Source of the DNA: Sphagnum magellanicum
Taxonomy: Eukaryota; Streptophyta; Sphagnopsida; Sphagnales; Sphagnaceae
DNA length: 64,000 bases
Assembly (NCBI GenBank): GCA_021904315.1
Contig: CM038919.1
Span: 17,601,666-17,665,665, forward strand
Reading direction: 5' to 3'
Shown here: in pieces, positions 1 to 11,390 of the stretch
Numbering within the stretch: position 1 is the first letter of the stretch
How the letters are laid out: the number at the start of each line of letters is the position of its first letter
Translations under genes and position numbers: made by a program
The notes under the pieces: generated by a model
Database searches by the model: none
What the model was told of the DNA's origin: nothing
What the model saw: only the letters and a program-made list of their open reading frames with translations

Positions 1-239
1 AACTTTGATTGTCATTAAATACAAGAATGAAACATCAATGCTTTCAAAAATTGATGAAAGTCACACTATTTGCCTTGTTGCTTGTGAAGATATCATATAT
101 TCAACTTCTATTGATAACATAACAATAGAGGTTTGTTCCTTGCTATTTTAACTAATAACACCATTTTCCAATAAAAAAGACATGATCTAGATTTGCGGTC
201 ATCCATATTATTAGCCCAATCTGCATCATAGAATTATTC
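1..239 (-). pseudogene. Ty1/copia RNase H remnant
   Basis: Read on the minus strand this stretch gives DADWANNMDDRKS, then an EVEYM block and later ATRQIV. These match the RNase H end of copia polyproteins (usually DADWAG..DRKST, EAEYMA, ATREAVW). Stops and frame changes make it non-functional. It is the downstream continuation of the copia RT at 10,438-11,390: the intervening 10.2 kb is a Ty3/gypsy element that split it. The copia 3' LTR must lie left of the window. The family call is secure; the exact ends are not visible. Confidence 0.75.
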
Positions 240-1227
240 TGCTTCACATATTGTTTCTTCTTCAAGATCCTTACAAACACCTAAGTTCCATTGTTTTAAT
301 TCTATGGACCATAAGGGATTAGTCGTTCATCTCAATTTTCGTTCTAGGAATCAACAGGTTGTTTCATGTGTAATGGCAACTCATACCCAACAATAGAATC
401 CTCACAAAGATTAATTCTACTACTTCAACATTGTTCAATCTTAGAGGTTAAACAAAGATTCAGGGCAAGATAAGCGAGTACAATCAATTCTACTCCCCAA
501 TATCCCTTCGATCCCAAAACCTCCATAACTCCCACAATGCAGTAGATACTCTTCTTCAAGATCCTTACAATACACATTTTACACTTAGTTCAAAATCCCT
601 AAAAACATCAAATATGAGCTGCCACACAACCATTCCAGAAATCCTAGACATTCTCATCCTCTCCCTTGTGTTGGTCCTTAAATAAACACATCAAAAAACC
701 TCTGTAAACCTTTTTTCTAACATTTTGGACGCAACGGAAGTTCAATCATCAGGATTTTTCTAATCCAGTAGTTCTAATCAAGTTATATTTCTATCTATTT
801 ACAACACCCAAAATCCAAATCCAACACACACTTTCAAGTTTTCCAAAAAGTCTAGCAGCTTAGCTTTTCTTCATCACCAAAAGCTTGCCTTCACTTCATC
901 AGCCTACATCAAATATCTTCCTCATCACCGCATCTCTTCGCTTCCCTGAAATCATCCTGCTAATTTCCTTGCAGAAACATGATCCACAAAGTTCATGAAG
1001 AGTTTTCATTGAGTGGAAGAGATTGCGTTCCATCTTAGAAACTAACCCACCAAGTTCCTTTCATCATAACTTGCAAAATAACAAAACACACCAAAAACAA
1101 AAACACATCAGAAGCAAATTTTTCAACATCGTTGAAACACTGCGCCGCCATCAGTTCAACCACCAATTTGAATTAGGGTTTGTGGTCTTCATCCACCAAA
1201 AACATTTAACTTTGTTTTTAGGTTACA
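240..1227 (-). repeat. 3' LTR of the Ty3/gypsy element
   Basis: About 990 bp that match 9459-10437 along their length, roughly nine bases in ten by eye. On the plus strand it starts TGCTTCACATATTG and ends TAGGTTACA, so on the element strand it runs TG...CA. A purine-rich run abuts its inner edge at 1228-1245. It directly borders copia RNase H sequence on the left. Short ORFs inside it (for example 1023-1337) are not genes. Confidence 0.75.
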
Positions 1228-1245
1228 AGTGTCACCACTCCTTCC
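1228..1245 (-). other. Probable polypurine tract
   Basis: The minus strand reads GGAAGGAGTGGTGAC immediately before the 3' LTR start TTGTAACC. A purine-rich run at this place is the usual primer site for plus-strand DNA synthesis in LTR elements. Confidence 0.45.
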
Positions 1246-1371
1246 AAAAAAATCTATGGCCTCATAAATTAGGCATTAATATGTATACATATATAATTGC
1301 AAATCCTTCCTTGACCGTTCCCAACACTGTCCTTTGAAATCTTTGAAAATACACATTCTGCTGCCATGATC

Positions 1372-2609
1372 TTATTCTTGAAATCCCTTGCCATCTTTGT
1401 ACTCAACAAAGAAGTATGGTCCTTCCCAATTACTGAGCAATGATCTTCTTCTTTCCAGGTCTATGCATCTTGACTTTAGCATTTTTTGTGAAGCCTTCAA
1501 AGGTTTGCAACCCTTTCCTAGTTGCATACACCTTCCTTTGTCTCCTTTGTGCATGCTCCACGTTTTCCAGCAAAGTTTTATGCACACTTACAATTAGTCA
1601 CATTTTAAAAATCATTTGTTCTAGCATGATTTCGAGATTTTCCTATTCATCAAACACATCACACAAACCATTAAGGTTATTATCAATGGTGAGTTTTGGT
1701 GTACGACCAATGAGCACCATAAAAAGGGAATGTTTGTGTTGGCTTAGATGCCACATTGGTATCTAAAGAGTATTATTGGTAAGAGTAAATCCCAATCCTG
1801 TATGTTGGTGGTAGCCATAACTGTGAGTCCATGTTTGATGGTCTTGATCAAACATTCCACCATACCATTACATTGAGGTTAGGCAAGGGTTGTAAATTGG
1901 TGTGTAATGCCATAATTATGACAGATTTCAGCAAATTCCTTCATCCACTCACTGCCATTATTTGTCAAAATATATTTAGGTACTCCATACCTATAAATGA
2001 TTTCATCCTCCAAAAACTTAGCAACGATGTAAGCATCATGTTCCTTAACAGGTCGTGCTTCAAACCATTTGGAACAATGGTCAATAGCAATAAGCATATA
2101 CTTATTGCCATTGGTTGTTTGAAGCAATGGCCTAACAGTCTCAAAGCGGTATAACATCAATGATCTAGTGCAACACGATAAAACAAATCGCATATGGGAA
2201 TACTCTTCATCTCCTCAATGCCATATATTATGTTTCCAAATTGCTTAGCTAGTTGACATTTTTCACAAGCACTAATGAATTTCTTAATAGCCTCAGTTCT
2301 GTTATGCCACAAAAACTTCTTCTTCATCTCAGCAAGTGTCCACATTGCCCCAAAATGCCCAATTGCTTCGTGTATCTTCTCAATCAACATTCTATGTTCT
2401 ACAGGCCTAGGTACAACCAAGTTCTGGAAAAACAGGGTATCCTCTAACCAATGATACCTCATCATCCATTTCTTAGCCCTTTTTATGTTGGCAGTGTTAT
2501 CAAGCTCATCTTTTAGATGTCCACCAGTGAGTAATGCAATTGACATACTATCCTCCCATATATCCATTTGCCTTGATTGGTCATCTTCACTTTGTCCCTC
2601 TGTCTCCAC
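1372..2609 (-). pseudogene. Ty3/gypsy integrase (broken)
   Basis: Three minus-strand pieces in different frames. Residues of the piece at 2157-2609 include the H2C2 zinc-binding module (HEAIGHFG, then CEKCQ). The piece at 1879-2193 covers the DDE core (YMLIAIDHCSKWFEARPV, then YGVPKYILTNNGSEW). The piece at 1372-1587 holds the C-terminal part (NWEGPYFFVEYKDGKGF). The second catalytic aspartate lies in a TNNG context where S-D-N/R-G is usual, so the active site is damaged. Between 1600 and 1860 further integrase-like sequence (GLTVMATT) continues with stops. The enzyme would insert the element cDNA; this copy cannot. Confidence 0.85.
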
Positions 2610-3020
2610 ATTCTTGCCCTTCTATCTATTTTTGGCTACATCCACCATGATTTGTGCTTCCACCACCATCTTTTTATAATCCATGTCATCCATATGAGGC
2701 AGTCCTTCCTCTGAAGGTGAATCTGTACTTGGTCCACCACAATCACCAACAAGGTGATGTTTTTCAGCATTATCTTATGTTTGTCTAATGGGTTGCAAGG
2801 TAAATAAATTAATGTTAACCTCATTGGTAGCATTGCTCCTTGCAGATGCTAGTGTGATTCCCAGTTTCTCTTCCTATTCCATCAAATCACTTCCAAAGTC
2901 TTCATCCTCTTTTGGAGAACCAACAGGATTCATGCTCAAAGCATCAACATTCAAGTGTTTGCTTCCTACTCGGTGAATAATTTTGAATTAAAAATCCTGC
3001 AACATTGCAATCCAATAGCC
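2610..3020 (-). pseudogene. Ty3/gypsy RNase H to integrase linker (broken)
   Basis: Lies between the RNase H and the integrase zinc module on the same strand. Only short open stretches remain, such as an acidic run near 2,640-2,720. It is treated as decayed polyprotein linker because of position; no motif of its own was recognised. Confidence 0.5.
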
Positions 3021-4432
3021 TCACCTACCATAGGCATCTGAAATAGTGGCTAACCACTCCAAAGGTTTATGATTTGTGCACAACAAAAACAGGGTTTGGT
3101 AAAGATATTGCTTGAAGTACATGATGACCCAAATGAGAGCATAACACTCTCCCTCCATGGGATGAAAACAACGTTGGACTAGATATAAGCCCTTGCTAGC
3201 ATACGTAATGACTTCTTTTTGCCCTCCAGCTTTTTGTGACAGAATAGCTCCGACACCCTTTATAGACCAGTCAACATCCAGGATGAATGGTTTGTTGAAA
3301 TCCAGTTTGACCAAAACAAGTGCTTCCGCAATTCTTCTTTTCAATGCAATAAAAGTTGAGTGGCATATGGGCGTCCAAAAAAACTTACAATCTTTCTTTG
3401 TTAATGCAAACAAAGGTTCCGCAATCTTGGTATACCTAGCAATGAATCTCCTATAATACCTTGTTAGTCCCATAAATGCCTTGACATTTGTGGCTATCTT
3501 GGGTGTGGGAAAATGTTGGACTACTGTTATCTTCCTAGGATTAGGTTGAGATCCAGCATTGTCCACAACATGTCCCAAGAATGTAATGCTCTTGGAACCA
3601 AAACAACATTTACCAGGATTCAACTTAAGATTAACCCCTTTCAATTTTTGAAGAACCAATTTGATGTGACCTAAATGTTCATCCCAGGTTCCACTATGTA
3701 CATTGACGTCATCAACAAACACTTTCACAAATTGGTTAGTCCATTCCTTGAATATGTCAGCCATGGTTTGTGAGAATGTACTGTGGCATTTTTCAGTCCA
3801 TTTGGCATAACATTCCACTCATAGAGACCTGATTTGGTGATCACTAATGTCTCCTTAACATCATTAATAGCCATTGGGATCTGCCAAAACCCTAACTACA
3901 AATTAAGGGCTGAAAACCACTCAGAATGCCCTAATTGATTCAAAACATCCTCAATTAGGGGCATGGGAAAAGAGTCCCACCTTGTTTGATGATTGAGTGG
4001 GCGGTAGTTTCCATAGAATCTTCGGCTTCCATCTTTTTTCATTGACAAAGTTATTTTGTAAACGTATTTTGATGCATTCTTACGCATCTTTCCCAAATTT
4101 ACTAAGGCTTGTATTTGCCTATTAACTTCAACTTCTTCCCAAAAGGACAACCGTCCAGGAGTCATATGGCACGGAGGTAGTCCTTGAGTATCAATGGTAT
4201 GTTCTCCCACAGAACATTGCCCTAATTCTCCTTTGTGCCATGCAAACACTTCCTGAAATTCCTTCAAAAAATCCCATAGTTGTTTCTGTTGTCCTTCATT
4301 CAAAGATTCATCCAATCTTACCCTACTCTTGATCTGGCTCCACTTATTGTCCTCCTCAATTAGATCATCAAATATCTGAACTGGATACAAATGTGCATTG
4401 GGTTCAATGTTTTTTCCTAATCTCTGTTTCAT
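3021..4432 (-). pseudogene. Ty3/gypsy reverse transcriptase and RNase H (broken)
   Basis: The piece at 3896-4432 holds the segment before RT and the first RT blocks (GLPPCHMTPGR, YRPLNHQTRWDSFPMPLIED, WFSALNL). The second half at 3021-3818 holds the FVDD active-site block (FVKVFVDDVNVHS), the thumb/connection (GLTRYYRRFI) and RNase H (FILDVDWSIKGVGAILSQ, HPMEGECYALIW, TNHKPLEWL). In the first block the usual FSKLDL is FSALNL, so one catalytic Asp has become Asn. The two halves are joined by about 80 bp that still read GLYEWNVMPNGLKNA but change frame. Length and order fit a gypsy pol. Non-functional. Confidence 0.9.
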
Positions 4433-4842
4433 TCAAGCATCTTCTTCTGCAATTGCACATTTGATCTAATCAACATAATCATCATCTTTAAAAAACAATC
4501 CTTCAAGAATGTTCTGATGTTGTTCCTATAGTGTTAAATTCAAAATTTGCACAGGTGTTTCCCCTTCAATGATTAAATCCAACCCATGATCCTTCAGTTC
4601 TTCAATTTTGTTCTCCAAATTGAACATGATCTCTTGTGGGCCATCCTCTGTCCTTCCTTCATATTTTGTTGTCTCTTCTTTAGAAGAAGATTCATCATTG
4701 AAATCCTCAAAGTCCAATGCACCCAATAGATTAGCCTAGTCTTTAATTTGCAATTGTCCCATCTTTCTGTTGAACAACTCTTCTTATACATTGCATTTCT
4801 CCTCTTCAGATCCTTCAAGCACCTGTAGCATGTTCACTACAT
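4433..4842 (-). pseudogene. Ty3/gypsy protease-RT spacer (broken)
   Basis: Acidic, low-conservation linker on the minus strand (4526-4818, for example DFEDFNDESSSKEET) between protease and RT. Overlapping frames and stops show decay. Assigned from position in the polyprotein. Confidence 0.55.
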
Positions 4843-5205
4843 TCAATGGTAGTACTTCCACTTCCGTTCCAAGTCCGTTGCAAACCTATATGAGGCCCTT
4901 CCAACATCCACAAATGCTCCTATCTTGATGAGGAAATTCAGTCCAAGGAGTAAATCATAGTTATCAGTGTCCACCATAAGGAAAATAATTTGACATATGA
5001 TTCCTCCCACCCTCACTGGAAGTTTAGCAATCCTTCCTAGTGCCTGAGTTGCTATACCAAAGGCTATTTTATAAGTTTCATGGCCAGCCACCAAATGCAT
5101 TATGTTAAATTCCCTAACCACACTAGCTGCCATGATTGACATAGATGCCCTAGTATTTACCAACCCTTCAATCATTGCTTGATTTATTTCAACAACTAGA
5201 TGCAA
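4843..5205 (-). pseudogene. Ty3/gypsy aspartic protease (broken active site)
   Basis: A 120-codon open stretch with the retropepsin layout: an active-site loop (residues about 13-19) reading LVNTRASMSI where L-V/I-D-T-G-A-S is usual, then a flap region, then YDLLLGLNFL, which matches the conserved hydrophobic-hydrophobic-G block. The catalytic Asp is Asn and the Gly is Arg, so it would be inactive. It follows the gag C-terminal region (5284-5670) on the same strand. Confidence 0.85.
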
Positions 5206-5283
5206 TGTTTTGTTATGGTGAGTTTTGTTGACATTAACCTTTCAGATTGCAGGGGTTGAATGGATAACATCTACTTGATTTCT

Positions 5284-5674
5284 CTAACCTTCTGCATCCT
5301 TTCTCCTTCTAGCTAGTTTAACCAATCCTTCCACATATTCCAATTCCCTTAGAATTATAAGAATGGTCTCCATGGGAGTTAAAGAAATCTTTCCTTTGAT
5401 GAAATGAGAAAGAATGTTTGACTTCACAACTGCTTCAGATCCCAAATTTGCTCCTTTTTGTTCATCTTCTGCAATCACTTCCTCTTGCTCTTCTACTGGA
5501 TTTACAATAATGGGCAATTTCCTTTTTAGGATTCTCATTTCAGAGAATACATGTTGGTCATCTCCGCAAACACGTTTCAATTATGCCAAAGTGGCTTCTT
5601 CATCATCAACCAAAACTTCTAGGAAATATGTAGTGGCAGGCAAACCTTTTGTAGTTTTCTTCCAACACCTTTCT
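5284..5674 (-). pseudogene. Ty3/gypsy gag C-terminal region, downstream of the inserted solo LTR
   Basis: Minus-strand sequence (CVGDD-like CGDDQHVF, RKLPI) between the zinc knuckles and the protease. Its first bases (reading from 5674 down) continue the zinc knuckle that ends at 6590: removing the solo LTR and one copy of the 5-bp duplication puts HMEE and CWKK in one frame. Confidence 0.7.
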
Positions 5675-6589
5675 TGTCGCAACCCTAGCCTTGGGCTCAC
5701 AACCAAGGCAAAGGGCTTGCAAGGGTGCGGGCCAAGATTAAGTCTGGGAGTCGCATTCTCATGCCCCTAAGAGTGCAAAAGAGTGTGAAGGAAAGAACCC
5801 TCATACTCCCAAGTGAACTCCCATGTTGGGAGTTAGAGTCTCGATGGACTCTCAAATGTTTAGAGAGCAATTGCAAGCATCAAAACCAAATGGATTGAAG
5901 AGTTTTTTATACCATTGGAAAGCTATTAAAACTTGAATGTCTAAAATGGGCTCATATCACTCATTTGGACATTTGAAACACAAGTTATGGCCAAAAGAAG
6001 GGCCGGGAGTCAAATTGGCAATTTGACTCCCGGCCACTAAAAGTCAGGAATCGACTCAATTTCCTTGCGTGCAGATGTCATGCGACATACTGTTAGAAAG
6101 CTCTTGATGAGAGTTACAACTTTGTTTTAAACCTCATCTCAATCGAAAATCAGCACACAAAGTTATGGGGCACCAAAGTCGCGGGAGTCCCAACTTTGGC
6201 AATTTTGGGACTCCCACTTGGGAGTCCCAGGACAAAAAGCCATTTGGATGTGGGCCTCATGGAGAGGCACAAAGTATACTATAAGGGGGAAGGTGGTGGC
6301 TTCCCCCAAGTCTGGGCTGTGGTGAGTCTTGTGAATCCGAGTTTGCCCATGGCTCATCTTAGCACCAAAAGTGTTCCAATTATGCATTAACCACCTTGTG
6401 TTGGTTTTGTGCAAGTTCGTGTGAGTAGTTGATGCTTGTTAGTCTTCCTAGTCCCATTCTGGAGCTCCAGCATGCCCCTCTACCCCTTAAAGTGTTGCAA
6501 GCTAGGGAGCGTGCTTCGATTCCTTGCTTTTTCGTTATCTTCAGTTTAGCCTCACATTTGAGTCTATTAAGGAACTTGGGGGTGCATCA
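5675..6589 (+). mobile_element. Solo LTR, family A copy 1
   Basis: 915 bp, no coding capacity. Starts TGTCGCAACCC and ends GGGGGTGCATCA, flanked by near-identical 5-mers TTTCT (5670-5674) and TCTCT (6590-6594). The same sequence recurs at 7494-8314 and 52,049-52,946, all in one orientation. TG...CA ends, a 5-bp duplication and lack of internal genes point to LTRs left by LTR-LTR recombination. It interrupts the gag zinc knuckles of the host gypsy element, which gives an independent check of the insertion point. Confidence 0.8.
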
Positions 6590-7415
6590 TCTCTTCCATA
6601 TGCCCTAATCCAAAATAAAAAGAACATTTCAGACCACAATTGTTAGTCTTATGCCCACCTATGTAGTTGGCACATTTTGGCCTTTTGTTTGCAAGTTTAA
6701 GGCATGTTGAAGTGGTATGTTCTTCTGACTGGCATAATTGACAATGGTTGTTAGTGTTAATAGAAAAGGTTGAACTGGGTCCAGCCTTGCCATTAGTTCC
6801 TTTCCCAAATAAATTAATGAAAGTTTCATTCAAAACATTAAATTGACGATCAGTAGTGGATTCTCCAGACATGGTTTCATCTTATTCTTCCTTCATGGGT
6901 TCATATAGAATTTCCCCCAATTCTCCAAATACACGTTCAATCTCAACAACAGTAGCAACCACTTCTTCAATGTTAGTGTAGGTTTGAACACCACAAAGTT
7001 TTCTTATTTCTAGCCTTAGTCTTCCTAGAAATCTACAACGTTGTTCTTCATTTTATATTTGACCTTGCTGGAAAAGCTTGTCCAACTTTTCATAATACTT
7101 CTAAACCTTTTTTTTTGGCTCTTGCTTAATGGCATCCAATTTGATCCGAATGTAATCAACATCAACATTGCCATAGTTCTATACTATCCAAGTACGTAAT
7201 TCTTTCCAATCAATAAGTGCAGGATTCAGCTCCTTGAACCATTCTTTGGCTCTACCTCTTAGGTTCAATTTGGCAATCTTAAACAATTTGTCAACATTCA
7301 AATCCCGGACTTCTACTGTTATTGTCAATCTTTTAGCCCAATCATTGACGTCCTCATGATCACGTCCCCATAACAACTCATCCATGCCATGAGGACTAAT
7401 TATTTTGACCCTCAC
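6590..7415 (-). pseudogene. Ty3/gypsy gag (broken)
   Basis: The piece at 7179-7415 has the gag capsid-like block (WAKRLTITVEVRDL, KLNLRGRAKEWFKEL). The piece at 6590-6872 carries zinc-knuckle-like clusters: CQLCQSEEHTTSTC (C-x2-C-x4-H-x4-C kept in form), then CANYIGGHKTNNC and CSFYFGLGHMEE, in both of which the second Cys is Tyr. Between them (6873-7178) the frame is lost. Gag would package element RNA into particles. Cut at 6590 by solo LTR copy 1. Confidence 0.85.
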
Positions 7416-7493
7416 TGACCAGAAATACTGCTAATATTTCACTGCATGCACTATCCTACATCAATCATTCTCCAACTTGTTATACCTACTTCT

Positions 7494-8314
7494 TGTCGCA
7501 ACCCCACTTTGGCCAAGTGTGGGGGTGAAGCCCAACACTTGGAAAAGTTGGAGGTTTGGAGTCCTCCGGGACTCCCAAATGTTCAGAGCTTGACAGAAAG
7601 GCCCAAAACACCTTGCATTGAGGTGTTCTTGGTGTCATTGGAAAGGTCTTGAAACGTAGATATCGAAAATGGCCTTGCATTGGCCATTCGGACATCTGCA
7701 GCCCAAGTTATGGGCAAAAGAAGGGCCTAGAGTCAAACTGGCAGTTTGACTCCTGATCACTAAAAGTCGGGAATCGACCTCTTCCCGACGTCCGAATTGA
7801 GAGTGCGACACGGCGTTGGAAAGATCTCGACGAAGGCTACAACTTTGGTTTAGACATCGTTGCGATCGAACTCCATAATCAGGAGTTATGGCCGTTCAAA
7901 GTTTCGGGAGTCCAGCCGGGACAATTTCGGGACTCCATTTCGGGAGTCCCAACAAAATGTGCCATTTGGATGTAGCCTCGGTGGCGAGATGCAGAGAATA
8001 CTATAGGGAATAAGGTGGTGGCTTACTCCCGAGTTCGAGCTGTGGTGTGTCTCGTGATCCAAAGTGCCCGTGGCTTGTCCCAACACCCAAGGGTGTCCCG
8101 GAATGTGAACTGACCACATGGGTGGTTTGTTTTGATGCAGATTCATGCTTGATCTACTAAACCTTCTTCCTAGTCTAATCCCTGGGCTCCCAACTCGACC
8201 CTCTACCCCTTTTTAGAGTTGGAAGCCGAGAGCGTGCCTCCAAATCTCAACTTTCGCAACTGGACTTTGTGAGACCCTCAAGTGGGTTTCACCCCGTGAC
8301 TTGGGAGCGCGTCA
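7494..8314 (+). mobile_element. Solo LTR, family A copy 2
   Basis: 821 bp, same family and orientation as 5675-6589. Starts TGTCGCAACCCC and ends GGAGCGCGTCA. Flanking 5-mers are CTTCT (7489-7493) and CTTTT (8315-8319), one mismatch. It keeps more CG dinucleotides than the other two copies. Sits in the leader just upstream of the gypsy gag. Confidence 0.8.
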
Positions 8315-9346
8315 CTTTTTATCTCACTGATCTAGATACAACTCTTTTGTAATTCATTATGTTTTGTCCAAATTATTGCCTGAACACAAAATCTTGATGT
8401 TAATATGGTAATGTTTATGTTCCCAATGCCAGCCATTCATGACTAAACCAGAGACACTTGTAACAGCCAAACCAGTGGCATCCTAAAATGAAAGAACCAA
8501 CACGTTCTCTATTTAACTTTTCAACATAGCAAAGCCCAAATTGTACTTTGTGGCTTGTAATCTAAATCAGGGTTATATGCCACCACTCATTGGATTGGTA
8601 TGGTTCATCAAGATTACATTTTCATCAATAAAGGAAACTAGATTATTTTCCTTCTACTCCTGGGTCTAAAATCACAACTTCAGATGGTAAAAAAATGAAA
8701 ATTTGTTCATTTGCAGAGTCATTTGCTAACATATTTCGAATTGTTTGTCATCAAATGTTTTCCAACTTATCATTTGAGACCTCATTTTGGAGTTTTCCAC
8801 CTTGAGTAGTCGATCTCCATCCAAAAAAAAATCCTCCACTTTAAGAATGAAAAATCTGATGAAATGATTTGGTGAAACGAGAAAAAAAGGAATCCACACA
8901 TCACTTATTCACGACACTTGTCTCTGCCTCTCAGAGTAATGTGTTAATACCCTACGCAAGGTAGGAGGTAAAATGATATTGTCTTTGGAATCTTATGCTT
9001 GAAACCCACCCTCCTACTCCATCTCGCATTTTCACCCATACTTGTGCCCTCGTATAGAATCCATTGTGCATTAGTTCAACAATAATGTCTCTATCTTGCG
9101 CTTTGTCAGGACTCATTCCTATAATGGCAATTACACCAAATCCCAACTATCATAGAATCAATGTTCTTGTTTGTGGTGCTTATTGAGTTCTAGGAAAATC
9201 AAACTTGATAGTAATTTGCTCTTCGAATTTCTTGACTCTTTGCAACAAATTGATTTTCACTAGAATTAGACATCCTATTCTTCCTAAACATTTCATCTTC
9301 CAAGTACTTTCATAATTTCACATGTACCAGATTTCTAGGATCAATA
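8315..9346 (-). other. Ty3/gypsy 5' leader, no gene recognised
   Basis: Lies between the primer-binding-like site and gag. The longest open stretch (8952-9146, minus) has no recognisable domain. Treated as untranslated leader or decayed sequence of the host element. Confidence 0.5.
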
Positions 9347-9358
9347 GCTCTAATACCA
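9347..9358 (-). other. Primer-binding-like site (initiator tRNA-Met type)
   Basis: The minus strand reads TGGTATTAGAGC, one base from TGGTATCAGAGC, the common plant LTR-element primer site complementary to initiator tRNA-Met. It is about 100 bp from where the two LTR copies stop matching, so either the 5' LTR extends to about 9359 and the 3' LTR is truncated, or the match is by chance. Confidence 0.55.
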
Positions 9359-9458
9359 AAAGAAAGGGGAATATTTTCTGCAGTGTGCACAACCCCATTG
9401 CTGGACATACATAGACTAATGTATATTCCTGAAACTTTCACTAAAATAAAATGATTTT

Positions 9459-10437
9459 GCTTCCCATATTGCTTATTCTTCAAGATCCTTACAAACACCT
9501 AAGTTCCATTATTTTAATTCTATGGACCACAAGGGATCAGTCGTTCATTTCAATTTCCTTTCTAGGAATCAATAGGTTGTTTCATGTGTAATGGCAACTC
9601 ATACCCAACAACATAATCCCCACATAGATTAATTCTACTACTTCAACATGGTTCAGTCTCAGAAAATGGACAGAGATTCAGGGCAAGATTAGCGAGTACA
9701 ATCAATTCTACTCCCTAGTATCCCCTTGGTCCCAAGACCTCTGGAGCTCCCATAATCCAATAGGTACTCTTCTAAAAACAAAACACATTCTACACTTAGT
9801 TCAAAATCCCCAAAAACATCAAATATGAGCTACCACATAACCATTCCAAAAATCTTAAACACTTTCATCCTCTCCCTTGTGTTGGTCCTTAAAGAAACAC
9901 ATCAAAAACCTTTATAAACCTTTTTTCTAACATTTTGAACGCAAGTGAAGTTCAATTGTCAAGATTTTTCCAATCCAATAGTTCTAATCAAGTTCTATTT
10001 CTATTTATTTATAACACCCAAAATTTAAATCTAACACACACTTTCAAGTTTTCTAGAAAGTCTAGCAACTTAGCTTTTCTTCATCACCAAAAACTTGCCT
10101 TCACTTCATCAGCCTGCATCAAATATCTTCCTCATCACCGCATCTCTTCGTTTCCCTGAAATCATCCTGCCAATTTCCTTGTAGAAACATGATCTGCAAA
10201 ACTCATGAAGAGTTTTCATTGAGCGGAAGAGATTGTGCTCCATCTTAGAAACTAACCCACCAAGCTATTTTCATCATAACCTGTAAAACAACAAAACACA
10301 CAAAAAATAGAAAGACATCAAAAACAAATTTTTCAACACCGTTCAAGCATTGCGCCGCCATCAGTTTAGCCATTAGTTTGAATTAGGGTTTGTGGTCTTC
10401 ATCCACAAAAAACATCTGACACTATTTTTAGGTTATA
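9459..10437 (-). repeat. 5' LTR of the Ty3/gypsy element
   Basis: Matches 240-1227. On the plus strand it begins TGCTTCCCATATTGC and ends TAGGTTATA; the expected terminal TG of the element strand has become TA. Its outer edge (10,438) borders copia RT sequence. The LTR may extend left to 9359. Confidence 0.75.
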
Positions 10438-11390
10438 AACCCTTCATGTTCCTATCAAAACATGGATATGGTTTACATTCTCGTTTATGTTTGGCCTTTC
10501 ATGTTCCTTTTAAAACACAAGTTATGGTTTATGTTTCTGTTGAAACTACCTATGCAATATTAGTTCTTGTGCATATTATTACATACATGAAACTTCCAAT
10601 AACATTTTGAAATGGGATATCCCACATTATTTCTAAATTTGCATCATTTTAAAGATCCATATCCTTTGAAAGCTTGCAATTGGTCATAATGGAAGTTTGT
10701 ATTAGCTTACTTTTAGCCATTCCAAATTGCTTGAATACATTTCCAATGTACTTGCTTTGGTTTAAATAAATTGTTTGGTATTGTCAAACACAATTTATTT
10801 GTATCCCCAAACAATACTAAATTTCACCTAAATGCACCATTTCAATTTTTTTCAAAAGATTATCCTTTGTCTCTTTCAACAAAATCAAGTCATTAAAGGC
10901 CAAAATCAAATCATCAACATACAAAGTTACGATCACATAAAAAATTTCTTAAATTTTTTAAAAACAAACAAGATGGTCAACAAAGTTACTTTCAAGTTTT
11001 TAAGATAAGAAATATGCATTAATCTTGTGGTTCCATTTACGAAGATATTTCTTTAAACCATATAAAGATTTTTGAAGCTTACATACCATATTCTCCTTAC
11101 CCTTGACCACAAAACCCTCTAGCTATTGCATATAGATTTCATTTGAAATATGTCCATTTAAAAATATAGTTTTAGCATTCATTTGATGCACTTCAAAATT
11201 TTCAATGGTTGTAACTACAAACACAACTTGAATGGATTCCATTTGTGCAACATGGGAAAAGGTTTCATTGAAATCAATACCTTCAATTTGTGTAAATCCC
11301 CCAACCACCAAATGAACCTTGTGCATTACCACAAAACTATCAACATTATATTTGATTTTGAAAATCCATTTGCAACTCATTAGTTTTCAA
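10438..11390 (-). pseudogene. Ty1/copia reverse transcriptase (broken)
   Basis: Minus strand. 11,123-11,380 reads CKWIFKIKYN, GFTQIEGIDFNETFSHVAQM and NAKTIFLNGHISNEIYMQ, the classic first copia RT blocks. Further on come LQKSLYGLKK and LYVDDLILAF (YVDD near 10,908-10,922), then IPFQNVIGSFMYVIICTRTNIA near 10,560-10,620. Stops and frameshifts separate the blocks, although the YVDD motif survives. The gypsy LTR cuts the sequence at 10,437; RNase H resumes at 239-1. Confidence 0.9.

Larger units (their letters stand above)
240..10437 (-). mobile_element. Ty3/gypsy LTR retrotransposon, decayed, nested inside a copia element
   Basis: Minus-strand element with LTR-like repeats at both ends (240-1227 and about 9459-10437). 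Going from high to low coordinates the internal order is primer-binding-like site, leader, gag, protease, RT, RNase H, integrase, polypurine-like tract, which is the Ty3/gypsy order. Every domain has lost frame or catalytic residues. Two solo LTRs of another family sit inside it. It lies between two parts of one copia element, so it is younger than the copia. A clear target duplication was not found: GGGTT and GAATA flank the outer ends on the minus strand. The outer 3' LTR end may be truncated, because the primer-binding site implies a 5' LTR about 100 bp longer. Confidence 0.85.

Noticed and set aside
1023..1337. 104-codon ORF
   Set aside because: It lies across the gypsy 3' LTR and its edge, with no domain.
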